The position numbers and the translations under genes are program-made. A model generated the notes under the pieces. The model did no database searches. It saw nothing but the letters and a program-made list of their open reading frames with translations, and was not told the origin of the DNA. This document shows, in pieces, positions 50,920-59,515 of a DNA stretch of 61,496 nt (position 1 is its first letter; every line of letters begins with the position of its first letter). Source of the DNA: a virus; the IMG/VR virus record IMGVR_UViG_3300021963_000137, positions 1 through 61,496 of that record, one strand, 5' to 3'.

Positions 50920-51757
50920 TAATGATATTCAGTTTGACATGGCAATTATAGATGCAGACAGTATCATGTATCAAATTGCTTTTGTTGAACCCTCTCCAGC
51001 TAAATGCAAGAAAGGTCTTGACAATAAGCTAAAAGAAATTATGGAAAACACTAATGCCTCTAATGGTGTAGTGTTTATTAAAGGTAGTAATAACTTTAGA
51101 TATGAAGTTGATATTGCTTATAAAGGAAATCGTAAAGATACTATTGAACCTGAAGTAAAAGATCGTATTGAAATGTTATATGAATACGCTAAAGACTTCT
51201 GTGTATTAAGCGATAAAGGTGAGGCAGATGATCTTTGTGGTATCACTGCTCGCAAAGCTCTTGATGAAGGTAAACTATATATTGTATCTCACATAGATAA
51301 AGATCTTAATGCTATCACAGGATGGCATCATAACTTTAAGACAGGTGAGATATATCATATGGATGACTCACAAGCTTATCGTTTCTTAATGACTCAAATC
51401 CTTACAGGAGATGCTACAGATAATATCCAAGGGTTACGTGGTGTAGGTATTAAGACAGCTGAAAAGCTAATTAAAGATACACCTAATAACCTCTTGTGGG
51501 ATAAGGTTATCGAGTTGTGGAAAGCAAAACAAGGAGACTTGTGGTATAATAATTTCCTGAAGTGTGCTAACTGTATTTACATCAGGGAGTTTGAAGAAGA
51601 TCTCAGACCATTAACTTTTGAAGAAATAAAAGAAAGATTAGTATGGACTATGGACATTGGCATCCCCTTACAGACAGACCAGACGGAGCCTTTGGATTTA
51701 TCTACTATGTCGAAAACCTCCAAACAGGAAGACGATACATTGGAAGAAAGCAATTAA
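50903..51757 (+). CDS. 5'-3' exonuclease / flap nuclease, T7 gp6-like, 284 aa
   Basis: Start at ATG 50903 overlapping the polymerase by 17 bases; ATG 50939 is also possible. FEN-type nuclease: AIIDADSIMYQ at the N-terminus, YKGNRK, GEADDLCGI, SHIDKDLNAI and the helix-hairpin-helix GDATDNIQGLRGVGIKTAEKL. It removes primers and degrades host DNA. The last 38 codons overlap the GIY-YIG gene. Confidence 0.88.
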   Translation: MQKYTDNDIQFDMAIIDADSIMYQIAFVEPSPAKCKKGLDNKLKEIMENTNASNGVVFIKGSNNFRYEVDIAYKGNRKDTIEPEVKDRIEMLYEYAKDFCVLSDKGEADDLCGITARKALDEGKLYIVSHIDKDLNAITGWHHNFKTGEIYHMDDSQAYRFLMTQILTGDATDNIQGLRGVGIKTAEKLIKDTPNNLLWDKVIELWKAKQGDLWYNNFLKCANCIYIREFEEDLRPLTFEEIKERLVWTMDIGIPLQTDQTEPLDLSTMSKTSKQEDDTLEESN

Positions 51758-52059
51758 TCAGTGAATCAAAACGACTACTACCTGGAGCAACAAGAAGAAC
51801 CATCACTCGAAGAGAGAGTGATTGGAGAGATTATAGATCCTCGTGCAGAGAACTCTTGGATGATATTAACTACTACGGATTTGATTCATTTACTTTTGTT
51901 ATCTACGAATGGGTATTTGGAAAAGGAATGCTTACGTATCGGGAAGTCCAAGAGCAATGGGAATGTGAAGTCCTTTCGAGAATTGAAACACCTGATGGAG
52001 AACGCCTCTACTACAATGGGAATATTGGGGCAGTAAAATTTCTTAAACCAAAGCTATGA
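51643..52059 (+). CDS. GIY-YIG nuclease, 138 aa
   Basis: Out of frame with and overlapping the exonuclease end by 115 bases. GIY-YIG core begins at residue 18: FIYYVENLQTGRRYIGRKQ, then an Arg/Trp helix (ESDWRDYRSSCRELL), YGFDSFTFVIYEW and a metal-binding Glu in VQEQWECEVL. Single-domain form as in Seg-type phage homing enzymes. Confidence 0.82.
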   Translation: MDYGHWHPLTDRPDGAFGFIYYVENLQTGRRYIGRKQLISESKRLLPGATRRTITRRESDWRDYRSSCRELLDDINYYGFDSFTFVIYEWVFGKGMLTYREVQEQWECEVLSRIETPDGERLYYNGNIGAVKFLKPKL

Positions 52060-52208
52060 AAAATAAAAAACCTGAACCTTTAAAAGAATATATTAGTCTT
52101 AAGGATGAATTTAAAAATCAATTCCAAAAGAAAAAGTCTACTCAACAAGAGGCTAGACAGCGTAGAAAAGAAATTAGAGATATGAAGGAACAAAGGGAGT
52201 GGAATTAA
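52056..52208 (+). CDS. Small basic protein, 50 aa
   Basis: ATGA overlap with the nuclease, one base from the helicase start. Lys/Arg/Gln-rich (NQFQKKKSTQQEARQRRKE). May be a replication accessory; too short to assign. Confidence 0.55.
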   Translation: MKNKKPEPLKEYISLKDEFKNQFQKKKSTQQEARQRRKEIRDMKEQREWN

Positions 52209-52209
52209 T

Positions 52210-53814
52210 ATGTCCCGCTGGATACATGCACCATGTCCTAAATGTAGTTCATCAGACGCATTTAGTTACAAAGAAGATGACTCGCATGGCTTTTGTTTTA
52301 GCTGCCAGAAGTCTTCACCTATAGACCCTAACTTCAAACCAACTGTATATCACAAAGAGAATTACAACATGCATACTTTAGAGGAAATTAAAGATTATGA
52401 CACTAGAGGTTTTCAAGAAAGAGCTATCACAAAAGTGGTTGCATCTCATTATGGAGTTAAAGTATCATATGCAGAAGATGGCACGATCAGTAGCCACTTC
52501 TATCCATATACTCGTGGCGGTGTCGTTGTTGCCTATAAGGAACGTAAACTACCTAAAACATTCCTTATACATGGTGACTTTAAAGATACTGAATTATTTG
52601 GTCAAAATGTTTCCTCAGGTGGTAAGCGCATTGTTATTACTGAAGGAGAATTGGATGCACTTGCCGTGGCACAAGCCCAACACGATAAGTATGCTAAATT
52701 CTATCCGTCAGTCGCAATCCCGTCGGCATCGGCAATGGCTCTAATCCTTAATCAACGTGAGTACCTTCGTAGTTTTGATGAAGTAGTACTTATGTTTGAT
52801 ATGGATGAACCTGGTAGGAAAGCTACTCAACAAGCAGCTAAAATTATTGGTTACGATAAAATTAAGGTAGCAGACTTACCTGAAAAAGATCCATGTGATG
52901 TGTTAATTAAACATGGTTCAGCAGAGTTAATGAAGTGTATCTTTAATGCTCGTACATACAGTCCTGCTGGTGTAGTTAAAGGTGAAGAGATTTGGGAACA
53001 GTATCAACGTAGACAGTCTACTGTATCTGTACCTTATCCTCATTGTTTGAATGGCTTAAATGAAAAGCTATATGGCATGAGACAAGGTGAGATTGTATTG
53101 TTTACTTCAGGTACTGGCTCAGGTAAATCAACTGTTATTAAAGAAATTGTATTTGAAATACTAAGTAAAACTACTGACATGGTAGGTATGGTTTCTCTTG
53201 AAGAATCTGTAGGTGATACTGCTCAGAAGTTTATTAGTATGCAACTTAAAAAGAATCTTAATGTTGATGTTGTATCTGAACAAGAACAATATCAAGCTTT
53301 CCAAACAGTCTTTGGTGATGAACGATTAATCTTATTAGACCATCAAGGTTCTGTTAGTGATGAGTCTCTTATTGATAAGATGGAACACCTAGCATTGATG
53401 GGTTGTAAATATATTATCCTTGATCACATCACTATTGCTGTATCTGAAGGTGCTAAAGGTAAGACAGGTAATGAGGCAGTTGACTCTGTTATGTCTGACT
53501 TACTTAAGATAGCTAAGAAACATAACGTATGGTTAGGTGTTGTATCTCACCTACGTAAAGGTGAAAAACCTTTTGAAGAAGGTAACCTACCTACTATTGA
53601 TGACATCAAGGGTTCTGGTTCTATCAAACAAATTTCATTTGATATCATCGCCTTTGCACGTAATATGATTGCTGAAACAGAAGCAATGCGTAATACTATT
53701 CGCCTTCGTGTTCTCAAATCTCGTTTTACTGGTCTTACAGGTGACTGTGGTACTACTAAATATGATGCTGGCACAGGGCGACTACAACAAAATACATTCG
53801 TAGACTTTCAATAA
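52210..53814 (+). CDS. Primase-helicase, T7 gp4-like, 534 aa
   Basis: Zinc ribbon C9, C12, C29, C32; TOPRIM primase with E145 in ITEGE and D197/D199 in MFDMDEPG; linker helix; RecA-type hexameric helicase with Walker A at 300-307 (SGTGSGKS), MVGMVSLEES, YIILDHITI Walker B, and SHLRKGE. It primes lagging strands and unwinds the fork, working with the T7-like polymerase, exonuclease and SSB. Confidence 0.93.
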   Translation: MSRWIHAPCPKCSSSDAFSYKEDDSHGFCFSCQKSSPIDPNFKPTVYHKENYNMHTLEEIKDYDTRGFQERAITKVVASHYGVKVSYAEDGTISSHFYPYTRGGVVVAYKERKLPKTFLIHGDFKDTELFGQNVSSGGKRIVITEGELDALAVAQAQHDKYAKFYPSVAIPSASAMALILNQREYLRSFDEVVLMFDMDEPGRKATQQAAKIIGYDKIKVADLPEKDPCDVLIKHGSAELMKCIFNARTYSPAGVVKGEEIWEQYQRRQSTVSVPYPHCLNGLNEKLYGMRQGEIVLFTSGTGSGKSTVIKEIVFEILSKTTDMVGMVSLEESVGDTAQKFISMQLKKNLNVDVVSEQEQYQAFQTVFGDERLILLDHQGSVSDESLIDKMEHLALMGCKYIILDHITIAVSEGAKGKTGNEAVDSVMSDLLKIAKKHNVWLGVVSHLRKGEKPFEEGNLPTIDDIKGSGSIKQISFDIIAFARNMIAETEAMRNTIRLRVLKSRFTGLTGDCGTTKYDAGTGRLQQNTFVDFQ

Positions 53815-53823
53815 AAGGAATAC

Positions 53824-56025
53824 ATGAATCCAGTACAATATCTATCTGAAAGAGTAGCCAAAGTCGTGGTCAACTCAGATAAGATTTATAATGAAGGTGC
53901 TCGACTATTAGCACATCATCCAACATGGGAATATGACTTAGAAAGGTTTGTAAATGAATCGTGGGACACACTCCTCCGCTACTGTATTCGCAACAAGAAT
54001 GCAACTCATAGCGCATCAGTTAAACTTACTTTTGCAAGTGACCTTATCGGAAAACGAATCGCAAGAGCTATTGGAACTGATGAAAGCAACATCAAATCAA
54101 CTCTCGCTCTTGGAGACATTCTACTCGAAACATTTCTCCAAGATAGTCTTATAGATATCTTCAGAGAGTATGATGGATTTAAAGCTCCATACATGGTGCG
54201 TATTGTCAACATGCCTGACAATATTAAGCCTACATTAATAGGTACTTCATTTGAACCTTTATTACCTATAGCTGGTCTATATAGTAACCTTACTAAAGAA
54301 CCATTCATTAAAGGATGGACTAACAGTAAGCTGTTTCATGAGTACTTAGATAAACCTTTTGTACGTGCATTAGAAACATTACGCCAACAACCTTGGGTAT
54401 TAAATCAAGGTGTGTTAGAAGGTATGAGAAACTATAAGCCAACTGAAATACTAAAGTTGGTTGATGATGATGGTGTATTATATGACTACAACATTCATTA
54501 TGAAAATTTAGAACTACCAAAGAAGCTTAAGCACCTAGATGGTACTTCTTTCCTTGGTAAGAAAGACCCTAAGCTACAACGTATGCTTAGTAAGTTCTTT
54601 GAATACAATCAAGTAGTAAAGAAAGCTGAATTGATTGGTGATAGATCATTCTATCAAGAAGTATCCTGTGACTATCGTGGTCGAGTATACTATGCTGAAT
54701 CCTTCTTAGAGTTTCAGGGTAGTGACTTGGCTCGTAGTCTCTTTTTATTCCAGAATAAAAAAGAAATGGATGATCGTGGTTACTTCTGGCTTAAGGTTCA
54801 TACAGCAGGATGCTATAATGAATCGTTTAATGTTAATAAATTACCACATTATTTTACTACTGACTATAAGACTTATTTAAAAGGAGAAGGTTTAGATACT
54901 ATCTCCCTTGATAAAATGACTCTTGAAGATAGAGCTATATGGGTAGATAATAATTTAATTAAATTAGCTAACATTGCTAATCAATATACTATAGATACAT
55001 CCGCTGAAAAGCCTTATAGTTTATTAGCTTGTTGTCTTGAAATTAAAAATTATATCCAAGCTAAATCTAAAGGTAAGAAGCATATGTCTGGTCTTCCTAT
55101 ACCTATTGATGGTAGTAATAATGGATGGCAGCATCTGGCAGCTATGTCTAGAGATACCCAAGCAGCTACCTTAGTATCATTAGTACCTACACCTATACAG
55201 AAAGACTTTTATGTAGCTGTGGCTAAAGAGCTAATTAACATTATGCCTGACTACTTTAAACAAAAGAATATGCCTATGAAAGATATCCGTAAAGGTATTG
55301 CTAAACGAGGTTCTATGACTCGTGCATACTCAGCAGGTAAACAACGTATTGCTAAGAATATGTATGATGACTGCCATGTAGAAGGATTTACTGTTAAATA
55401 TGGTATCACAGAAAAAGAATGTGGAGACTTAGCAGGTAACCTAATTAAGGCTATTAATGCAGTATGCTCTGGTCCATTAAAGACAACTAAGTTCTTACAA
55501 AAAATTGCTGAACATGAGCTTAACTCTGGTCGTAATCAACTATCATGGCATACACCTTCAGGATTCCCTGTAGTGTATAAAGCATTTCTTCAGCATGAAC
55601 GTAAACATAGAGGTACTATTAGAGGTATACCTGGAAACCCTAAAGGAAGGATTAGACATGTTATTAAAGTGGATGTACTCAATAAAGATACAGGTGAAAA
55701 AGTTCCTTGTAGACGCTCCTTTGCTTCTGGCATCAGCCCTAATCTCGTTCATAGTTACGATGCTGCTCATATGGCTAATGTTATCTCTATTTTTAATGGC
55801 AACTTTGGTGCTGTCCACGACAGCTTTAGTACTCATGCCAGTGAAGTGGATTTTCTTCAGGAAGTAACTAAGATGACCTTTGTAGCACAGTATGATATAG
55901 AAAACTTCTTTAGTAATCTTATGGATACATTAATGCTTAACAAAGATACATTCACTTACCCTCCACCAGAAGAAGGTACATTAGATTTAAAACAAGTCTA
56001 TGAATCTAAATACTTTTTCTGCTAG
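53824..56025 (+). CDS. Single-subunit RNA polymerase, T7/N4 RNAPII-type, 733 aa
   Basis: All catalytic motifs are present: DYRGR at 283-287, motif A DGSNNGWQH with D429, motif B K494 and Y502 (KRGSMTRAY), HSYDAAHM (644-650 region) and motif C VHDS with H665-D666. The DGSNNGWQH form is closer to N4 gp16 than to T7. At 733 aa it is shorter than T7 gp1 (883). SD AAAGG. It is the likely user of the GTCCCCTAATAGG promoters. A second, virion-type polymerase is at 436-4050. Confidence 0.93.
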   Translation: MNPVQYLSERVAKVVVNSDKIYNEGARLLAHHPTWEYDLERFVNESWDTLLRYCIRNKNATHSASVKLTFASDLIGKRIARAIGTDESNIKSTLALGDILLETFLQDSLIDIFREYDGFKAPYMVRIVNMPDNIKPTLIGTSFEPLLPIAGLYSNLTKEPFIKGWTNSKLFHEYLDKPFVRALETLRQQPWVLNQGVLEGMRNYKPTEILKLVDDDGVLYDYNIHYENLELPKKLKHLDGTSFLGKKDPKLQRMLSKFFEYNQVVKKAELIGDRSFYQEVSCDYRGRVYYAESFLEFQGSDLARSLFLFQNKKEMDDRGYFWLKVHTAGCYNESFNVNKLPHYFTTDYKTYLKGEGLDTISLDKMTLEDRAIWVDNNLIKLANIANQYTIDTSAEKPYSLLACCLEIKNYIQAKSKGKKHMSGLPIPIDGSNNGWQHLAAMSRDTQAATLVSLVPTPIQKDFYVAVAKELINIMPDYFKQKNMPMKDIRKGIAKRGSMTRAYSAGKQRIAKNMYDDCHVEGFTVKYGITEKECGDLAGNLIKAINAVCSGPLKTTKFLQKIAEHELNSGRNQLSWHTPSGFPVVYKAFLQHERKHRGTIRGIPGNPKGRIRHVIKVDVLNKDTGEKVPCRRSFASGISPNLVHSYDAAHMANVISIFNGNFGAVHDSFSTHASEVDFLQEVTKMTFVAQYDIENFFSNLMDTLMLNKDTFTYPPPEEGTLDLKQVYESKYFFC

Positions 56026-56042
56026 TTGTCCCCTAATACCGA
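56025..56042 (+). promoter_or_regulatory. Degenerate phage-type promoter before RNR
   Basis: GTTGTCCCCTAATACCGA, overlapping the RNA polymerase stop codon. Core matches but the initiating GG is CC, so it may be weak, inactive or start differently. It lies 21 bases before the RNR ATG. Confidence 0.45.
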
Positions 56043-56062
56043 AGAATAAACAAAAGGAACTC

Positions 56063-57940
56063 ATGAACTCTTATCAACAACTTATCGCTAAATCCCGTTA
56101 TGCCCGTTACTTACCTGAAAAGAAACGTAGGGAGAATTGGAATGAAACCTCTGAACGTTGGGTAGCTTTCTTTCAAAGAGAATTAAAAAATAAAATTAAA
56201 CCAAATGACAGTATCTGGGAAATTTTAGGTAATGAGATTAATAATTTGTCTACATTACCCTCAATGCGTTCTATTATGACAGCTGGAGAGGCATTACGCC
56301 GTACTAATGTGGCTGCATATAATTGTTCTTATTTACCTATTGATAGTCCTCGTTGTTTTGATGAGGCCATGTATATCCTATTATGTGGTACTGGAGTGGG
56401 CTTCTCGGCTGAACAGCAATATACCAGTCAGTTACCTCCAGTACCTTTCTTAGTAAATGATTATTCTTTTATCATTAAGGTTGAGGACAGCAAAGAAGGT
56501 TGGTGTGACGCATATCGTACACTTATTAATAACTTATACAAAGGTATTATTCCTCACTGGGATACATCTTTAGTACGCCCAGCAGGTGCTCCACTTAAGA
56601 CCTTTGGTGGTCGTGCTTCTGGTCCTGGCCCATTGATTGACTTGTTCAGCTATACAGTTAACAAGTTTATGGTAGCTCAAGGACGTCAACTAAAGCCTAT
56701 TGAGTGCCATGATATCATGTGTAAGATTGGTGAGGTAGTTGTGGTAGGTGGTGTACGCCGCAGTGCTATGATTAGCTTAGGAGACTTAGGAGACTATGAC
56801 CATGCTACTGCTAAGACAGGTACATGGTGGGAACAACATGGTGAACGTGCTTTAGCTAATAACTCAGCTGTATACAATAGTAAACCTTCTGTAGGCGAGT
56901 TCATGAAGGAATGGTTAGACATCTACAACAGTCATTCAGGTGAACGAGGAATCTTTAATCGTGAAGCATCACAAAAACAAGCAGCAAAATGGGGAAGACG
57001 ATCAGCTAGTGTTGATTACGGAACTAATCCCTGTTCAGAAATCATCCTTAAGCCCTACCAGTTTTGCAACTTATCCACCGTTGTTGTCTCACCAGAGGAT
57101 ACTCTTGCCTCCCTCAAACACAAGGTCAGAGTGGCTACTATTATGGGTACCATGCAGTCAACCCTAACTTACTTCCCTTACCTACGTGATATCTGGCGTA
57201 CTAATACTGAGTCAGAACGCCTGTTAGGTGTGTCTATGACTGGTATCCTTGACAATCAACTATTACGTGGTCAAGGTAATATGAATTTAGAAGAAGTATT
57301 ATCTATCCTACGTGACGTAGCTCGTGAGACTAATGAAGAATGGGCTGAGATCTTAGGTATCTCTGCTTCAACAGCTATTACTTGTGTTAAGCCTGAAGGT
57401 ACTGTATCTCAGTTAACACAAACAAGTAGTGGTATTCATGCTGGACATGCACCATATTATATCAGACGTATTCGTCAGGATAAAAAGGATCCTTTAACAC
57501 AGTTCTTAATTGAACAAGGTGTTCCTCATGAAGACTGTGTTATGAAGCCTGATCAAACATCTGTGTTTAGCTTCCCACAACGTTCACCAGGATTTACCCG
57601 CAAGGACTTAACCGCTATTGAACACTTAAATATCTGGTTAATGTATCAACGTCATTGGTGTGAACACAAACCATCTGTCACTATCTCTGTTAAAGAACAT
57701 GAGTGGATGGAGGTAGGTGCATGGGTATATGAACACTTTGATGAATGTACTGGTATTAGCTTCTTACCTGATGATGGTGGTACTTATCGTCAGGCTCCAT
57801 ACGAAGATATTGACTTGTCAGTATATCATCGTTTAAAAGATACACAACCCACTATTGATTGGGAAAATTTTATTGAAGATCGTGATAATGTTGAGGGTGC
57901 TCAAACATTAGCATGTACAGCTGGAGGATGTGAGATTTGA
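56063..57940 (+). CDS. nrdJ: Class II (cobalamin-dependent) ribonucleotide reductase, 625 aa
   Basis: Start at ATG with AAAAGGAACTC. Monomeric adenosylcobalamin-dependent type: AYNCSYLPIDSPRCFDEAMY, CGTGVGFSAE, GGRASGPGPL, VGGVRRSAMISL, NPCSEI (radical Cys region), CVKPEGTVSQL and a C-terminal CTAGGC redox pair (C-x4-C). It makes deoxynucleotides without oxygen and needs host B12. No NrdA/B partner. Thioredoxin-like gene follows at once. Confidence 0.92.
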   Translation: MNSYQQLIAKSRYARYLPEKKRRENWNETSERWVAFFQRELKNKIKPNDSIWEILGNEINNLSTLPSMRSIMTAGEALRRTNVAAYNCSYLPIDSPRCFDEAMYILLCGTGVGFSAEQQYTSQLPPVPFLVNDYSFIIKVEDSKEGWCDAYRTLINNLYKGIIPHWDTSLVRPAGAPLKTFGGRASGPGPLIDLFSYTVNKFMVAQGRQLKPIECHDIMCKIGEVVVVGGVRRSAMISLGDLGDYDHATAKTGTWWEQHGERALANNSAVYNSKPSVGEFMKEWLDIYNSHSGERGIFNREASQKQAAKWGRRSASVDYGTNPCSEIILKPYQFCNLSTVVVSPEDTLASLKHKVRVATIMGTMQSTLTYFPYLRDIWRTNTESERLLGVSMTGILDNQLLRGQGNMNLEEVLSILRDVARETNEEWAEILGISASTAITCVKPEGTVSQLTQTSSGIHAGHAPYYIRRIRQDKKDPLTQFLIEQGVPHEDCVMKPDQTSVFSFPQRSPGFTRKDLTAIEHLNIWLMYQRHWCEHKPSVTISVKEHEWMEVGAWVYEHFDECTGISFLPDDGGTYRQAPYEDIDLSVYHRLKDTQPTIDWENFIEDRDNVEGAQTLACTAGGCEI

Positions 57941-58206
57941 ACTTATATAAATTTTATACTGATACATGTGTACCATGCAGACAAATGAATAATCGTATTA
58001 AAGATGTAGATTTTAATTTTGATTATGGTGTAGTATTAACTAATGTTAATGCTACTGAAAACACAGAGCTTAGAGACAAGTATGGGGTTAAGACTGTACC
58101 TACCTTTGTACTAGCCGATGATAAAGATAATATGATTCGTAAGATTAGTGGATCTATTTCTTTACCTGAGTTAGATACTTTTATTACAGGCACAGCCGTC
58201 CCCTAA
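57937..58206 (+). CDS. Thioredoxin/glutaredoxin-like protein, TTG start, 89 aa
   Basis: TTG start with strong SD GGAGG, overlapping the RNR stop by four bases. The fold begins at once (LYKFYTDTCVPCRQM), with CVPC active site and cis-Pro motif VKTVPTFVLAD. It probably re-reduces the RNR C-terminal cysteines; a role as polymerase processivity factor, as host thioredoxin plays in T7, is a further possibility. Confidence 0.85.
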   Translation: MNLYKFYTDTCVPCRQMNNRIKDVDFNFDYGVVLTNVNATENTELRDKYGVKTVPTFVLADDKDNMIRKISGSISLPELDTFITGTAVP

Positions 58207-58212
58207 TAGGGA
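58195..58212 (+). promoter_or_regulatory. Phage RNA polymerase promoter for tRNA genes
   Basis: GCCGTCCCCTAATAGGGA, overlapping the end of the thioredoxin gene; its end is four bases before the first tRNA. Transcription would start almost at the tRNA 5' end. Confidence 0.65.
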
Positions 58213-58216
58213 ACAA

Positions 58217-58291
58217 TGCGGGATAGCTCAGTAGGAGAGTGCTGGACTCATAATCCAGAGGTCAGTGGTGCGAATCCACTTTCCGCAACCA
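58217..58291 (+). tRNA. tRNA with CAT anticodon (Met, or Ile if lysidine-modified)
   Basis: Acceptor TGCGGGA / TTCCGCA with one G-T wobble, D arm GCTC..GAGT, anticodon arm CTGGA-CTCATAA-TCCAG, T arm AGTGG-TGCGAAT-CCACT, discriminator A and encoded CCA. No initiator C1:A72 mismatch, so an elongator-type tRNA. Pairs with the following tRNA-Arg. Confidence 0.92.
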
Positions 58292-58299
58292 AACAACAA

Positions 58300-58374
58300 G
58301 GGTCATTAGTTCAATGGATAGAACAGTGATCTTCTAAGTCACGAGTGCATGTTCGATTCATGCATGACCCACCA
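58300..58374 (+). tRNA. tRNA-Arg (TCT)
   Basis: Perfect acceptor GGGTCAT / ATGACCC, D arm, anticodon arm GTGAT-CTTCTAA-GTCAC with anticodon TCT (reads AGA/AGG), T arm TGCAT-GTTCGAT-(T)CATGCA-like, discriminator A and CCA. AGA is the frequent Arg codon in this AT-rich phage, so it supports phage translation. Confidence 0.92.
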
Positions 58375-58384
58375 TAGGACACAT

Positions 58385-58726
58385 ATGAAATCTAAAAAAT
58401 ATAACTCAAGAAAATTCCTTAACAGCAAACACGGATTAGCAGCTATTGAAGTTAGTTGTGATATCTGTGATTGGTCTATGGATACTAATGTTACTATCTC
58501 TGATTGTAATAGGAATGTTACATTAGACTTTAGTATTTATAAAGAAAAAGATTATGCTGAGAAATCTAAAAAGTTATCTTTAATTATTAATGAATTAATG
58601 GTATTAAAGGAATTTATGGATCTTAATGCTGATGAGTATATTGAAGCAAGAAAACAATTAGATTTAAAAAACAGTAAACGAAAGTCAAAACCACTTTCAG
58701 AATTATTAGGGGAATTAGATGATTAA
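58385..58726 (+). CDS. Uncharacterised protein, 113 aa
   Basis: Start at ATG 58385 with AGGA upstream, right after the tRNAs. Basic N-terminus, CDICDW pair and a long Lys/Glu helix. The CxxC could bind zinc. Unrecognised. Confidence 0.55.
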   Translation: MKSKKYNSRKFLNSKHGLAAIEVSCDICDWSMDTNVTISDCNRNVTLDFSIYKEKDYAEKSKKLSLIINELMVLKEFMDLNADEYIEARKQLDLKNSKRKSKPLSELLGELDD

Positions 58727-58958
58727 CGAATACGATATTCAAGATATGCGTGAAGATAGTATTGTCTTTGAATGCAAACACAGTAACCCCAAACTAATTA
58801 CCCGTATGGAGATGTCTGCTCACTCTCATATCACTGAAGTGGTAGAGCAGTTTGAAAGGTTTCTACGAGGTATGGGTTACTTTCCTCCATCAGGATGTCA
58901 TCTGGAATTTGTAGATGACCATACATATACTATGGATTGGGCAGACGCTAATGAGTAA
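58719..58958 (+). CDS. Small protein, 79 aa
   Basis: Overlaps the previous gene by eight bases. INEYDIQDMREDSIVFEC start and an acidic C-terminus; contains EVVEQFERFLRGMGYFPP, a phrase resembling phage proteins of unknown role. Coupled to the next tiny gene. Confidence 0.58.
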   Translation: MINEYDIQDMREDSIVFECKHSNPKLITRMEMSAHSHITEVVEQFERFLRGMGYFPPSGCHLEFVDDHTYTMDWADANE

Positions 58959-59064
58959 GGGTAGTAATCGTAGACCTACTGACGAAAAGAAATACAAAGA
59001 TAACTACGATCAGATCTTTGGTAAAACTAAACAACCAATTAAGGAACAATCTAATGGTAAATAA
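58951..59064 (+). CDS. Tiny conserved basic protein, 37 aa
   Basis: Overlaps the preceding gene by eight bases. SKGSNRRPTDEKKYKDNYDQ then IFGK; I recognise the SKGSxxRPTDxKKFxxNYDxIFG form from many aquatic phages, function unknown. Too short for usual callers. Confidence 0.68.
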   Translation: MSKGSNRRPTDEKKYKDNYDQIFGKTKQPIKEQSNGK

Positions 59065-59515
59065 TATTTCTGTAGTGTTATTACCACTACGTAATCTTTT
59101 TGCAGATAACTTTGTTGTATATTACAAGTCACATGGATACCACTTCAATGTTGAAGGACCAACTTTTGCTCAAGACCATGAGTTATTAAATGAAATTTAT
59201 GATTTCCTTTGGGCACAACATGATAGCTTAGGTGAACAATTACGTCAGCTAGATAAGCCAGCATTACCCTCTCTTAAAGCTATTTTAGATACAACAGAGA
59301 TTTCTGAGTGTAACAAACTAGGTGAGTCTAGTAAGACCATGTTTACTGAATTATGTAATGACTTTGAAATATTAATTCAAAATGCTCAATCATTATTTGA
59401 AGTAGCTGATAAAACATGTTATGGTGGTTTGAATACTTATATTGGTGACTATCTTAGAGACTTAGGTAAATTACATTGGAAAGTAAAAGCAACTATTGGA
59501 AAGAGCTTTAAATGA
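59054..59515 (+). CDS. Dps / mini-ferritin-like protein, 153 aa
   Basis: Start at ATG with AAGGAACA, not the TTG at 59018. Four-helix ferritin fold with Dps ligand spacing: H30, H42, (N46), D57, E61 matching E. coli Dps H51, H63, D67, D78, E82. One ligand is changed (Asp to Asn46). It could protect DNA or sequester iron during infection. A C-terminal fragment of the second-strain copy opens the window at 1-137. Confidence 0.8.
   Translation: MVNNISVVLLPLRNLFADNFVVYYKSHGYHFNVEGPTFAQDHELLNEIYDFLWAQHDSLGEQLRQLDKPALPSLKAILDTTEISECNKLGESSKTMFTELCNDFEILIQNAQSLFEVADKTCYGGLNTYIGDYLRDLGKLHWKVKATIGKSFK

Noticed and set aside
59018-59053. TTG-start extension of the Dps gene
   Set aside because: ATG at 59054 has a good SD, and the family alignment starts after it; the upstream bases encode the 37-aa gene in another frame.
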